A stretch of DNA of 64,000 bases from Craspedostauros australis (GCA_026770025.1 JAMXDE010000019.1:868001-932000), one strand, 5' to 3'. Shown: positions 13,130-25,462, counted from the first letter of the stretch. Notes: generated from the letters alone by a model not told the origin. Numbers and translations: made by a program.

Positions 13130-14831
13130 ACTCAAAATTAGTGTGGTAAATTAACACGGAACCGAAAGACAGCGGACTCAATCGAGTAAAACGAAAAACA
13201 ACAACACCCAAAACCTCAATTGTCTCCTGTGCTTTCACGACCAACAAGAGAAATACTGCGTACTTTTCCCGTGCTTTTTGACCATCAGCAGTGATATGTT
13301 GGCTTTGTTGCATATCTGACTAAACAACTCACTGCAGAGCATATGAATGACATAGATCTTGCATAATATATGCATGGTGTTGTCTAACTGTTGCTGTACT
13401 TGCTTGCTATGGGATCGAGCAGGCAAGAGTCAAGCATCTTCGTCTCCAGTTCTGTTGTATCCCTTCATCTTGCAAACCGACCTCTCCAGTTGCTTGCTTT
13501 GTAGACCATTATTGCTCCTGCTCTGTTGGAAGGGCACATCCATTTGCTTGCTGGCTTCGTGCCGTCTCTCCAGCATTGTGGCGAGTGCAAAGATTGATGC
13601 TTGCCCGTGCCCATCCGTCATGGCAAGTTCACCACTTGCAATATTCCCCACAATACCTTGCAAGTACAAGCTACTATTCATTCCATCTCTCTTGCATTGA
13701 AAAAGCAATACTCCATCATTCACTGCATGGCGGTCATAGACATGGGAAGAACAAAAAGTCTCCTCTTGGATGACACGAGCACAAATACAAAACCCCAATC
13801 TTTCGTGCGATTGTCAGAGATTAGATCCAACTGTAAAGGAGCGCAACGCTGATTTAGAAATCGACCATGGCACAGGGTATTCGTAAGAATGCGGTGTTGA
13901 TGCAATGTGTGAGACCTGTGACAGCCATGGAACAAAAGCAAGTAGGAACGGAAAGGGTCACATCTGCAATCGAAACGCAATGAAACGAGACCAGTTGCTG
14001 GTGACATTCTGCCACTGGATTGGCGCATATAGAACTCAAGGATTAAGCTGTTTACTTGTTTGTCCGGCCTTCGCTAGAGGCGCGTTTGTGCTACCTGCTT
14101 GATCCTGTGTTGGGCACGAGGCAGAACGGCTGTCGAGTTGACATGCATGTGCTCTCCGCAGATCTCGATTCCTTTCACCAGAACCCTCCTTCCACTCATT
14201 GCACTCTACTTGTCTGCATGTATTTCTGTGTTGGATGCCCCCAGGCAGGCATGTTACCATCGCCTGCAAAGCCACATGCCTACTTCTGCGGGAACTTGAT
14301 CAACAGGGACGCCGATCACTCTGTGCATTTGCCCAATACAAATTGATATAGTCCCTATGTCAGTGGCACCCTTGCCTGTCATTGGCAGGCATTCCAAGGC
14401 TGCAGTGGTAGCACCTCATCACCTTGCTTCATCTTATAGTCAGCACTGTAACTTGTCACAACCTGCCTCATGGCGACCTCTGGGCCATCGTCGCTGCAGT
14501 GCATGGCATGATTGCATTGATACCAGTGCTCCCACACCACCGTATGGCACTGGAATGGTGCAGAGGAACAAGTGGTAGTCACCAGTGTGTCAGTAGTAAT
14601 GGCATTGCATACAACTAGATAGCAAGCACCTTCATATGCAATGCAAACAACAACAACACCTGGCGAGTGTCCGAAACTCTGCCATAACTACGTGAAAACG
14701 TGGATAACAACAAAAAGTACGAAGAAAATACACGAAGAAAATGTACGACGAGACGAGCGTCCAATTCTAGTTTTAGTCCAACTGGTCGACCACTTTTCCC
14801 ATCGCGAGGAAACGTCGTGTTATTTTTGGTT

Positions 14832-14888
14832 TTGTCTCAGGAGACAAGGCCCTCGCACAAAGGTCAAAAAGTTTGTCTCCTGAGACAT
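14832..14888. repeat. Right cluster of two 16-bp palindromes
   Basis: Sites at 14832-14847 and 14873-14888 are 41 bp apart, the same spacing as the second and third sites of the left cluster. The last site ends GAGACAT, mirroring the first left site. Confidence 0.75.
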
Positions 14889-14927
14889 CAGGGGTCCTCT
14901 ATCGCGACAGAATTTCCTCATGGATAT

Positions 14928-17900
14928 GTTCCCTGCAAGGCTGCAAAGTACTCTGGAGTAGAGCAGGGTCCTTCTACTTCTGTCGTCTTATGGTGCTTGT
15001 TGTGTGCCCCATGTTCGACCTGTTATGTTGGGTGTGGGTCCAGAGAGCGCTGCATGGTCAATCTCGGTGCTTGACGCCTACACCAACGCACGCGGGCAAC
15101 CTCTCACCAGGATCCAGCCTCTTCACTCATCCCCTCACCCATTTCTCCGTTGATCCGTGCATTCATCTACCCACCCATCTCCGCTGAAGTAACGCCGAAA
15201 AGAGAAAGGGCGCTTCGCAACGGTACCGGAACGCTTTGGGAGATCGCATGAGCTCATCAAATCCAATTGGTGACGGTGAGCCAGTTGGGTTCTCCCCAAC
15301 CTACTCGTAGCACCCCTGCTCCATTGTATTGCTGCATCAGTGGGACGCTCTTTGTGTCAACGGCTTCGCATGATACTCTGGGAATCTGTTGCTGGATGTG
15401 GACATCTATCATCCGTTCCTTGCACGCCGGTTGTGTGATAGAAGGATGGGCGGCAGCGCCGGCAATCTGTACTCACCGGGATTCCAAGAGATCTCCGGAC
15501 CAAAACGGGGTGCAGCACGCCCTTCGTCCTCTTGGAACTCCGAGCGTACTCGTAGATTCGCACAGTTGCTGCTCCTAACATTCCATAATAGAATAGTTCA
15601 CAACTCTACCACCTTATACTCTGCTGCAGCGGGATGCCCATGCGTTGCTCGCCATCATGGTGTTGGTGGTGCGGAGATCCCCACAGCGCCGACACTCGTG
15701 CTTCGCACTCCCACCAAGGAAACCTCCTGGGAGCCTGGCTGATACCGCGACACAATCACGTCCTCACAAATCTCCGTCATCAGCGCTGCGCGTTGCCACC
15801 AAAGTACTCGGCGTTTCGCCGTTCCCCAAGCAAGATGGGACGACCAACAAGGCAACCAAACAACGCGGAAACGATGACAAAAGCGCGGCATCGCTGCCCT
15901 TCTCGCAACAACACGCACGAATCCAATGCTGCGAAGCCTCGCTGTCCAATCATAGCCGACCACACACATGTTTCCTTCCGGTATCGTTGCTGAGACAATA
16001 ATCAAAATACTTCTCTTACATCGCCACCTTCGTGCTCTGCGTGAGGTGGAGTTCTTAGGTGATGCCTCATCCGAAGAGGACGCATCAACGCGCTTCCTCA
16101 TCGATGGCAACAAAATGGATATAGTACACCAACGAAGTCCGATAACGAAAGGGGACCGACGAAGTAGTTCCTGCCAAACTGGAGCGGCGCGCCATTGGGA
16201 ACACATTCGCGGAGTCGTCGCATCGTTGCCGCTGTGATACAAGTACTATACGTACACCACGTGATCATGAATATTTGTGGAGTCGAGTATTCCACCCTAT
16301 TTTACCCCTCATGGGCGTGCTCGTCGTCAGTAGAAATTTCTTGCAGTGTTGTTCGAGTAAATACGTTTGCGTAAATGCAATTGCACGCAGAGTGCGAAGT
16401 CGGAGTGCTTGTCCTCTGCCATCCCGGCAAATGATGAAGTAAATCGTGGGCGCACGCTGGTGTACGCAAATCACTCTCACACCATTTCGTCACCAGCACG
16501 CAGTGTTGTCTGCGATTGCACCATGCTGGGCAAAGCTTGGTTGTGTTGCACAATCCATAGCAGCCATACAAACGGACTCGCTCCCACCGCACAACAGACA
16601 AGCACGTCCTCTTACAATCACGTCGGTGTGAGTTTGCCTGCGAGGTTAAAAAGAAATGTGAGCGCCTTAGTTATTACGGACGTTTTTGGATTCCGACTCC
16701 TGAAAGAAATATGCCTTCTTGTGGCAAAGAAATGGTCCCATGAATGAGTCACCTAACAACAAGGCGATGACGCGGGAATGACGTCTGGCTATAGTGTCCG
16801 TCGTACAGGAATGGAACACTTAACATCCGAGTCGCAAACAGTATTGCCTTTGTTCTGTGCTGTCACAAATTCCTTCACCTGGACACGCACATTTGTCTTT
16901 GACGGTTGTTGTTGGTGTTGTTCCGACAAAGTGCGGGACGTTTGCTCATCGCCAAGGGATCAGTCAGTCGCGCTGTCTTCTCTTTTCGCCATGGTCGTCT
17001 CCCCAGCACAAGGGAGAGAGCATTGCTCGGCCCAACTGATCCTCTCTCTGTCCGGCTCGCACTCCTGATAGAAGCAGATCGTACGACCGTGAGCCTTGGC
17101 GGCAACAAACGCACTCGCTGCACGAACAGGAGCACCAGAGCGCATGGGCACGGACGAACCGCCCCTCCTTCCTCGCAGCGACAAGCACAATGTCAGCAAC
17201 ACGCAAGGCAGAGCCACAACAGCATTCACAACAGCGCAACGACGCTTTAGACGATCGATACCGCTCCATCGTGTGCCAACCCCCTTGGCGATTCCTCTCC
17301 TTCGCAGCTATACATTGCTGTATTGTCTCTAACATCGAAAGTCACGACCAGATCACAACGCAGAAACGCAAACCACGTCCAACCGAAACCAGATAACTCG
17401 TTGGAATACATTGTTTGGCAGACGCAACTGGATTCGCCCAAGACGTCGTTGGTATTCACAACTGCTGCGTTTGAAACAAGCCCCTTCACAGTTACACTTA
17501 CTCTGAACACTTACGATCTCCTCTCCTCTGCGAGTACTCCGTCGCCATACTCGTGCAAACATCAAACTAACACAAAAGGCAAAGTACTCCGAAGCGACAT
17601 CCAATCATCGCGAGTGTGTCTGTCCACGTATGCAAAGCAACAAACTACGAGTATCGCATTGTACATAATACATAATACGAGTACTCTGACGCATCAACAG
17701 GAACTGGCACATCCAAATCTCAGCTCCACTAAACCTCACTCAGCACACACAGGGAGAGAGACACAACATCCGGTTCTCACACTCCACAAGACGCACCCAC
17801 AACCACAAAGTGGAAAGCAGACGAACGCCAACCGACCCTCTCTCTATTCCACCGTTCCTGATCCTGTTCCGGCCCTCCGAAGTCGATGCATCCCATAAAA

Positions 17901-18003
17901 CGCAATTGAATCATCAACCAATCCACCACCATCAACAGCAGCGCCATCAACAGAAGTCATCCGCACTCATACTCGTACTCATACAATCACAATCACAATC
18001 ACA
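14928..18003. other. Unassigned region upstream of the 18.0-kb gene
   Basis: Several overlapping open frames of 100-195 codons exist, but none has convincing composition or motifs. The last 700 bp are rich in CAA/ACA and end in a CACAAT repeat just before the ATG at 18004, as expected for the 5' leader of the next gene. Confidence 0.4.
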
Positions 18004-19341
18004 ATGATCGACAGCTACAACACGAACGGCATCCAGGTCGGCTGCATGGGCAGAAACGGAGACAAGCTTCTGCCGTTCAATTTCATCTTCATCCCAACCA
18101 TCTCCAGCAATGATGTGAACAATGATGTCAACAATGATGTCAACAATGATGTCAACAACAGCGCCTCCTTCCTCAACTGCGACAACAACATGATGAACAA
18201 CAACAACAACGATGGAGATGACAGCAGCACCAGCAGCATCACCCTCGACGACATGTCCGATGGATGTGACGCCCTCATCAGCAACAACACATCGCATCAA
18301 CGCCATCACCAGCAACAGCTTCCGCAACAGAGACAGTGCAAGCACAAGGTCCGCGAGTCCACATCCCTGCCCAATCTCTCGCAGCGCCGATCCAAGTCTC
18401 TCGGCACCACCACACCGCTGCTGCCCACCTCCAGATGGAACGTGCTCGACTCCTCCAACCAGGCCGATCAGATACTCATGAGCCCCACACGTCGGTGCGT
18501 GCGCCTGCAGAGGGCCCGCAGCGCCGATGACTGCAGCGAGATCCTCCTCGATGGCGACAGCGTCAGCGACACTTCTACGCCACGCACCGCCAGACCGGCA
18601 CGCCGCCTATCGTCCAGACGCAACCTCGGTTCGCTGGCCTCGTCGCGCAATTCGTCCGCCCAGACCTTCGCCACGAACGCCGCCGTCAGCGGGCTGCCCC
18701 GTGCCGGCAGCAGGGGCGATATGATCCCGCTCAAACCGCGGCGCAAAGACTCCACACCGCAGGACGGAATCCCGCCGCGATACCTGGCATCCCAGAAGCA
18801 ATCATCGTCGAAGCAAAATGCCGTATTTCCGGCCGCACCAACGAGCCCGACCTCCTACCACCGCCGTCACATGATGAAGCGCCTGCAACAACGCGAACAT
18901 TGTCCGCTGCCACCATCGCGCGCGCGGTCCGTTGTCCAGGTGGATCTCGATGCCGATCTCAGCGGCACGTCGTCACACACGACGGCTCACAGCAGCATGT
19001 CGAGCGAAGAGAACCAGTCCTTGGATGCCAGTGAGATGATCGATATCATCCGCAGCGCGCCGCCAACAGAACCGGTCTCATCACCACTCTTCCTCAATAT
19101 GAAGAAGCAACCGCAACCCACAGTGCCATCGTACTGTTCTCCCACCAGCGTCACTCTGTTGGCGGCAACGAAACAGTTCAGCTCCAAGCTGTCGCTGGAT
19201 CAGAAATGCCATTCCATCATGCGGCGCTGCGCATCATCATCGCCGTCGCATGACACGAGTAGTCCGCACAAGGCCACCACGAGCACCACATCCGAGAGCA
19301 CCCTGTCGGTCGTCGATGAGGTCTTGGGGTTGGTCAACTAG
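18004..19341 (+). CDS. Ser/Asn-rich low-complexity protein, 445 aa
   Basis: Single-exon frame from ATG 18004 to TAG. Residues about 36-51 are four exact NDVN repeats encoded by a 12-bp tandem repeat (18109-18156), followed by Asn- and Gln-rich tracts. From residue 115 on there are many basic Ser motifs: STSLPNLSQRRSKSLG, RRCVRLQRARSADD and LSSRRNLGSL, typical 14-3-3 or kinase-target style R-x-x-S sites. The C-terminus has a Ser/Thr-rich run ending in VVDEVLGLVN. No catalytic domain is visible. Its neighbour at 20.1 kb is also a Ser-rich protein ending in a globular patch, so the two may share a signalling or scaffold role; that is only inference. Confidence 0.75.
   Translation: MIDSYNTNGIQVGCMGRNGDKLLPFNFIFIPTISSNDVNNDVNNDVNNDVNNSASFLNCDNNMMNNNNNDGDDSSTSSITLDDMSDGCDALISNNTSHQRHHQQQLPQQRQCKHKVRESTSLPNLSQRRSKSLGTTTPLLPTSRWNVLDSSNQADQILMSPTRRCVRLQRARSADDCSEILLDGDSVSDTSTPRTARPARRLSSRRNLGSLASSRNSSAQTFATNAAVSGLPRAGSRGDMIPLKPRRKDSTPQDGIPPRYLASQKQSSSKQNAVFPAAPTSPTSYHRRHMMKRLQQREHCPLPPSRARSVVQVDLDADLSGTSSHTTAHSSMSSEENQSLDASEMIDIIRSAPPTEPVSSPLFLNMKKQPQPTVPSYCSPTSVTLLAATKQFSSKLSLDQKCHSIMRRCASSSPSHDTSSPHKATTSTTSESTLSVVDEVLGLVN
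18109..18156 (+). repeat. 12-bp tandem repeat coding for NDVN x4
   Basis: Four units of AATGATGTSAAC in frame inside the 445-aa protein; the copies differ by one base in the first unit, consistent with recent slippage. Confidence 0.85.
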
Positions 19342-20077
19342 ACAGCATGGATCAATTAGAGTAGAGCATTGGTACCTCACAGCAACTTCCTATACATAGC
19401 ATACAATAGCACAGCATAGCATTACACAAAGGATTAGCACGATAGATCAGCACAACGATTCAGGTCAGGCACTGCTAGACCATCACTTAGACATACAGTA
19501 CGGCAAAGCAAGGGCAGACACAACTGTCGCCATGCTCTACCCGGATCGAATGCGCGTGCTGTCGATCTCACTCATCACGATGTTCGGATACATGATCATG
19601 GACGAACCTTGCGCTGTGTGTCTGAGGGACTCCACCGCAACTCTATGCCATGGCGCCACTTCCATTTACCGCAGCCTGGATGGACCAATGCTCTCGTCTT
19701 CAAGTCCATGGTACCATGATGAGCAGCCTTGATCGTTCTCTACTTGTTCTCTAGATTTCCAGAATCGTGATACATCATTGACTCATCCGACTATTTATGA
19801 TGCGTGATTCAACGAATCCTGTCAATCACGACCTGAGGCTCCACGATGGAAGAAACCGCTCCGCCAACAGGTACGGACGCAAACAAACAAGATCGTCCTG
19901 TTGCTCGCCCATAACAAGCAAGCGACCGTGGATGATGGTGGTTTGCATGCATGCAAGGATGATGATGGCTCGCGGTACGACCACACCATGCAATACCGTG
20001 CTGTAATAACGATGCAGAGGGAAACGTCGTTGCATCACAATTCGCAAGACACAGCAAAGCGCAACAACAATTGAACC
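19342..20077. other. Intergenic region
   Basis: No supported gene. A 66-codon frame at 19532-19732 starts with ATG but has no distinguishing features. The last 50 bp are A/C-rich leader sequence before the ATG at 20078. Confidence 0.45.
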
Positions 20078-21275
20078 ATGGATGTTGCCATGCTGTACAA
20101 GCACCCGCGGCTGCTGCGCCGCGTGCAATCGGATGTGCAGCGCCAGCGTATGCAAGGCGATGACGGATCCGTATCAAGCAACGGGATGGTGGATGAAGGT
20201 ATGTGCACAGTGCATGATGTTGCTGTCGTGCGATGCGACACCAAATGCCTTCGCTCACTGTTCTCTTTCTCTCTCTCTTCCTTTCTTTCATTCATCGTCC
20301 ATCGTGACAGTGTCATCGGAGGCCAGCATGGCACTGCTCGACGATCTGGAGACATCGCCGCCATCACCCGTCGCATCAACGATGTATCGCTTGCCACCGC
20401 AGCTGGTGATGCCTCGCACTCCTTCCGCCGTCCAACACACTTCCGTTCACGACGACGACGACGACACAGGATCATCACACGGAAGTCACTTGCAACGCAG
20501 CAACAGTACGATAACCGCAAAGCAAAACGACAGCAAACAGATGAACCACCGCCGAAGCATGTCGCTGCGACAGACATCCACTGCGTCCCTCTCATCGACG
20601 TCGGCATCTTCCACCATGACAGCGAAGAAGAAGAAGACCGCGGCGACAAGCAAACGAGCCAAGCCATTCGTGCCACGGTATCATTCCGACATCCAATACC
20701 GGACCGCACTCGCACGATCCGCGTCGTCATCATCGTTGTCATCGGCAGGATCCACGGCGTCCTCGCATGCCAGTCGTGGTGGTTTGGAGGCATCATCTGC
20801 AAAGTCTGTGGTTCGCAGCGATGAAGAGGCAGCAGGGATGCAACTGAGCGGTTCAACAGCAACTCCGCCGGAGGAGGCCTTCTTCACCGCGCCCGCGACT
20901 CCCCCATCGCGCCGCCGCCGCCATGCTCGCGACTATTCTGCGTCACATCCCAAGACGGACCCCACGCACCACAAGAAGTACCAAGCCTACGGCGATCAGG
21001 ATGTGTGGGTGCAACGCTTTTACATGAACAAGAGCCTAAATCCAATCCTCTACTACCGATCCGTCCACACGGGCCGCTGCGTGCGTCACGAACCGCCGAC
21101 GGGTGCCAGCAAGGTGGTGTACCTCGAAGATCTGGCGGCGTCGCCGCAGTATGTCGAAACGGCGCTGTCTCCTTTGGATGCGCGGTCGAAGGAGCATTTG
21201 CGGTCAGCGCACGACGACAAGCCGGCGCAGCGCCGGCGATTGTCGTTTTGGTCCCCGAGGCGTAAAGGGAAGTAG
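20078..21275 (+). CDS. Ser-rich protein with a degenerate WW-like C-terminal domain (one intron)
   Basis: Exon 1 is 20078-20198 (MDVAMLYKHPRLLRRVQSD...). A 112-nt intron, 20199-20310, begins GTATGT and ends in a pyrimidine-rich tract and CAG. Exon 2 is 20311-21275; the phase-1 junction gives DEVSSEASMALLDD and a 361-aa product. Without splicing, the exon 1 frame runs into the wrong frame. The middle is Ser/Thr-rich with basic patches (KKKKTAATSKRAKP). Near the end, QDVWVQRFYMNKSLNPILYY followed by HTGRCVRHEPPTG has the W...YY...TG...PP order of a WW domain, though the second W is missing. The C-terminus is basic (RRLSFWSPRRKGK). Likely an adaptor binding proline-rich partners; this is inferred. 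Confidence 0.7.
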
Positions 21276-22594
21276 AGTGGAGCGGGTGTGAGTGAGTGAG
21301 CGAGTGAGTGTGGGGTGGGAGGTTCATAGGTACTGTATGCAGGGAAGTAGGAAGGCGGAGCAGAGGCAAGTCATGGCGAGTTGGAGGTTGTATCGAGTTG
21401 CGCGACAGAAGTGGAGGAAGAAATGTGATGGTGGTTGGCGTTCGAAGATCCAGAACCAACATGGGTAGCAGAAGTTATGGAGTAGCGTGGCATCGTACGA
21501 GTAAGGAATGACGAATGTAGAGAACAAGCAATGAAGTTATCGTTTGAGTATCACAACTCACAGAACAGCCGGAGATTGGATTGTTGGTGATCGTACTTCC
21601 AATTGCAACGTGCGTTGCGTATCGCGATTGCTCTTGGAACTTATTGCTGCAGACGTGGATGTGACGCACAAGACCACGTCTGCCGAGTCAGGCCATCCAA
21701 GTGTCTGCGTTCGTCGGCAGTTTTTCTGTGGACCTCGTTCGCTTATCCTTGGCGTGATTTTGATGTTGCTCATGAAGTTGAAACGATAGTTGTTCTGAAA
21801 TCACCGTTTCTCTTAGTTTACAGATAAGGATAAAGAGGCCTTGTGTTCTGCGAGGTTTCCGGCGATTGATGGAACGATAATTCTGGGCTCGTTCAACCAC
21901 CATTCGTTGATCGTGCGACGAAATTTCAAACCAATGCTCTTCATCACATTTGTGCCGACGTACTTGCGAATGGATGAGGTCGACACCACCAGCACCATCT
22001 CCACCACAAGAGCAACCATTGACAACTGACATCGTTGACGGCCGATCCATTTGATCTTTCCATCATCAAGTTCCTCAACCAAACAACAGAGACCAGTTGC
22101 CAAGAGTTGTCAAGAGTGAATGAGTGAAGTGCTGTCAAGAGTGTTAGTACGGTCCATTGACAACTGCAATCAACAGCATCATACCAACCAACCAACCAGT
22201 CAAGCAACCAACCAACCAGCCAACAGCTGATCAGCATTCACCGACGATCACAGTCCGCCTTCACAGAACAACCCACAAGCACAACTGAGCTGGACCAACA
22301 GCTATCGTTCCTCTTCGTCATCAGAACAGAGCAGATCAGATCATAGAAAAGCAGTAGCGTAGTCGTACCCACTCGACAGGCATACATACTCTTCCAAAGC
22401 CCATCCATCACAAACGCGGAAAGCAAAGAGCAACAGCAACAGTACCACCACTAAAGAACTTCTCTGATTCAAATGAGATTGGCAAAGCGCAGTTCATCCA
22501 GCAACTCCGCCATCGTCTTCGTCGTCTACATCTGAGTCGTTGACAACCTCGCCTTCCGTTCCATTCCATTCCATTCTCCACTTCTTTGATCATC
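21276..22594. other. Intergenic region with 3' and 5' flanks
   Basis: No supported gene. GAGT repeats follow the stop at 21275. A stretch of CAACCAACCAAC repeats at about 22188-22218 and a CATTC repeat at 22558-22577 precede the PLGG1-like gene. Confidence 0.45.
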
Positions 22595-24499
22595 ATGTGG
22601 ACGCGCAACATTCTGCGACTCGCGATCGCCGCTGCGGTCTTGGCCGGCACGTCCGAGGCGTTCGCCTTGGCAGCACCGCAGCGTGCAATCGCACGACCAA
22701 CAACGCAACGATACGCTTCCATCGTCGTATCGAACAACGACGAGAACCTTTCCATTGAGGAAACCAAGGCCGCGAAGTCCACGGCCGCTGGCGCATCGCA
22801 AGAACGCAAGATCCTGCTGCAATCGCTGTCGTCGACGGCCATCTTCGTCGTTCTCAATCTCGTGTTCAAGACGGGCTTTGCGCAAGCTGGCGTCGCTTTT
22901 CCCAGTCCGTTGGCGGGATGCGGCGTCCTATTTGCCACGATGCTCATGGCGCCGCAGCTGTACGGCGCCCTCAAGCCGGGTGCCACCTTTCTGGCCAAAT
23001 GGTTGCAAGTCTTTTTGGTGCCCAGTCTCATTCAGTTGCCGTTGGCACCGTCCTTTGCGACGGCGGGCGAAGTAAGTGGAGCGAAGTGAATGCATGAGTG
23101 AATGAATGGTGGATGCGCGATGGATGATGATTGCATACAGTGGCTGGATGATTGAATGCAGTCAGTCTCCAAAAAAGTGAGGGGAAGAATGTCAAGTGTG
23201 GGAATCGTGGAAGCGCACGAAGCGAACACTGCATCATTTTTTGGGGCCACCAGAGAGAACACGAACGAGCCCAAAGCGGTTCATCCGATTCGTTCGAAAA
23301 CAGATGGGCCTGTCTCTCTCTGCGTCTCTTCCTTGCTGTGTCTTGGTCGCCCTTCCATGCCATTGTATCGGTTCCTTCTGCGATGCCATTCAACCTTGCT
23401 GCTTCATTCATCCCGCTCTCTCACCAATTCACAACCACAATTGCACCCACAATTGCACCCTCATGCACTTCAATTGCAGGCCGCCAAAGCAGCAGCGATC
23501 ATCGGAGGTGGCTTCTTCGCCTCGCTCCTCCTCACTGCATTCTCGGTGCTTGGCGTGCGCCGCTTGATGGATCGATCCTGCGATGGCACTGACAGACCCA
23601 ATTGCGCACCGGCGATCAACGACAGCAAACCAGCCAAGCCATTTGCGGATGAAACCGTGAAGGGTCTGCGGTCGCTGATGGCCACGTTCGGTCTCCTGTC
23701 CGTCGTCACCGCCAAGACCACCCTCTTCCAATCCATGGCCACACCCTTCGCCACGGGGTTCATGCTCTTCTCCACCATCCACAACTTCGTCTTCGGTGCC
23801 CGCTTTCCCAAGAAGGTGACCAAGATCTTGCATCCCCTCGTGACATGCACCACCTTGACGTGGTTGTCCGCCGGTGCGTTGGCGCATGTCACCGGCAACA
23901 CCTTCCGCGGCGTGCTGCGCTCCTTCAAGACGGGCAGCCTCTCCGCAGGCACGGCAGGCGCCGCCGACCTCCTCCTCTTCCTGCTGGGACCCGCCATCTT
24001 CAGCCTCGGCATCTCCATGTACGACCGCCGCAAGCTGATGCGCGAGAACATGGCCGAGGTCGCCACCTCCATCGGCGTCTCCACCATCTCCGGGCTGTTC
24101 GGCACCGCCGCCATGGTGCGTCTCCTCATGTCCACGGCCACCAAATCCGTCGCCCTGTCCCTCCTGAGCCGCAACATCACATCGGCCCTTGCCATGGTGA
24201 CGGGGTCTATGCTCGGCGCCAACATCCCCCTCACGGTCAGCATCGCCATCGTGACGGGCTTGCTGGGCGCCAACTTCGGTGCCTCCGTGCTGTCGGCCTG
24301 CGGCGTGCACGACCCCGTCGCGCGCGGTCTCGCCATCGGTGCCGCATCGCACGGTCTCGGCACGGCCGCCATTGCCGATGAGAAGGACGCCTTCCCCTTT
24401 GCGGCCGTCGCCATGACGTTGGTGGCGTCCGTGTCGGCGGCCGTGGTCAGCATTCCCTTCTGTCAGCGTCTGTTGGTGCGTATTGCTTTGGGCGCGTAA
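22595..24499 (+). CDS. PLGG1: Plastid glycolate/glycerate translocator, LrgA-LrgB fusion (one intron)
   Basis: Exon 1 is 22595-23071 and exon 2 is 23480-24499. The 408-nt intron starts GTAAGT, ends TTGCAG, and falls between codons, giving 498 aa; Arabidopsis PLGG1 is of similar size (about 512 aa). Residues 1-28 form a signal peptide ending TSEAFALAAP, a diatom bipartite plastid presequence motif. Residues about 75-185 form an LrgA-like membrane part (PLAGCGVLFATMLMAPQL). The rest is LrgB-like, with the signature SHGLGTAAIADEKDAFPFAA near the end. About 12 hydrophobic segments are visible. PLGG1 exchanges glycolate and glycerate across the inner plastid membrane in photorespiration. Large minus-strand frames opposite exon 2 are shadows of its GC-rich codons. 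Confidence 0.85.
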
Positions 24500-24970
24500 T
24501 GGAATGTAAAACGTATAATATAATGCGAGTATAGTGGAATAGAATAGATGTTGTGTAGTGTTGTACGATCGGTATGGTATCGCGAAGAATGTGAGATGGA
24601 ACGAGAAAGAATGTGAGATGAAAGCGCAGAGAAACGTCCTTCGTCGTCCGAATGCAACAGAAATGTCTCAGGTCTAGACATGGTGTCACGGAAGTCTAGC
24701 TGACGTCACCGAATTCCGAAGATTCGTGACATCTCCTTCTCCCAAATCGAAGAATGAGAACATGACGTGCGCCAATCATCGCCGTTGACGTCAAGGTGAC
24801 ATCTCGCAGAGAAGCGACGACCACAGAAAAAGGAACATCAAGGAGAAAAGGTGGTGCGATCCATCACATGCTCTGCATCATTTCGACATCAGTGTCATCA
24901 TTGTGATCATAATCTCAAGCCAACTGCACAAGTCAATAGAACTCAACTCAACTCAACTCAACAATCAAAG
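24500..24970. other. Intergenic region
   Basis: 3' flank of the carrier gene and 5' flank of the next gene. It contains several GACGTC/TGACGT motifs (about 24701-24797) resembling bZIP/CRE sites. A role in regulating the gene at 24971 is inference. ACTCA repeats immediately precede that ATG. Confidence 0.4.
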
Positions 24971-25462
24971 ATGAAGCAACCATCCGCAATGAAGCTCGGC
25001 CTCCTGCTGTCCATGTCCATGTCCTGGACTGCGGATGCATTCACAATGACACCCATCACCCATCCACGCGCAACGGCTGCTTCGCACGACCAATCGATCG
25101 GAGATCGCCCCCATTCCGCCCTCCACTTCTTCCCTGGCGTCATCCCCTCCACGGCCTACACGCCACGCATGTCGGAGACGGAGGAGAATGCCGTCTTCTT
25201 CTTCAACAAGGCGCGTGAATTCGCCTACTGCGACGACAACAACGACAACAACGACCACAAGCGCGCCGCATCCTACCTGCGACAGATCCTCTACATCCAA
25301 TCCAGATGTGCGGCAGGCACGTTGGCCGGCGAACGCGTCTGCGCCATCGACCATGATTTGGTCGATCTCGTCGCGAGATTGCGCATCAAGGCCGGCAGCG
25401 CGTATCATGTCAATGATGAAGAGGCGCATTATTATGCGACGGATAGTTGGCAGTTCTCGTGA
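24971..25462 (+). CDS. Small secreted or plastid-targeted protein, 163 aa
   Basis: ATG at 24971 gives MKQPSAMKLGLLLSMSMSW and then TADAFTM. A hydrophobic signal segment with cleavage before the AFT motif is typical of plastid import in diatoms. The mature part has about 100 residues of acidic and polar sequence: ENAVFFFNKAREFAYCDDN, an Asn/Asp run, then AASYLRQILYIQSRCAAGT and VDLVARLRIKAGSAYHV, probably two helices. Three cysteines are present. No known family was recognised. An earlier non-ATG start in frame was rejected because the signal peptide begins at this ATG. Confidence 0.7.
   Translation: MKQPSAMKLGLLLSMSMSWTADAFTMTPITHPRATAASHDQSIGDRPHSALHFFPGVIPSTAYTPRMSETEENAVFFFNKAREFAYCDDNNDNNDHKRAASYLRQILYIQSRCAAGTLAGERVCAIDHDLVDLVARLRIKAGSAYHVNDEEAHYYATDSWQFS

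Larger units (their letters stand above)
13025..14927. mobile_element. Putative 1.9-kb foldback/TIR element with palindromic subterminal sites
   Basis: The outer 17 bp, ATATCCATGAGGAAATT at 13025-13041, recur inverted at 14911-14927. Just inside them a second 17-bp block (13045-13061) recurs inverted at 14872-14888; the gap between the blocks is 3 bp on the left and 22 bp on the right. Five copies of a 16-bp palindrome lie in two end clusters. Between the clusters, minus-strand reading gives amphipathic protein-like frames (about 13235-13800, then 13854-14600) broken by stops, possibly a dead transposase that I cannot name. No clear target duplication was found. The element starts 33 bp after the right end of the 8.58-kb element. 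Confidence 0.5.

Noticed and set aside
20078..20824. Unspliced 248-codon frame at the WW-like gene
   Set aside because: Exon 1 is in this frame, but after 20198 it runs through an intron and the wrong frame; the GT-AG splice gives a better protein.
23429..24453. Long minus-strand frames (307 and 327 codons) opposite the PLGG1-like exon 2
   Set aside because: They mirror the GC-biased third positions of the real plus-strand carrier and have improbable Gly/Arg/His-rich or scrambled composition.
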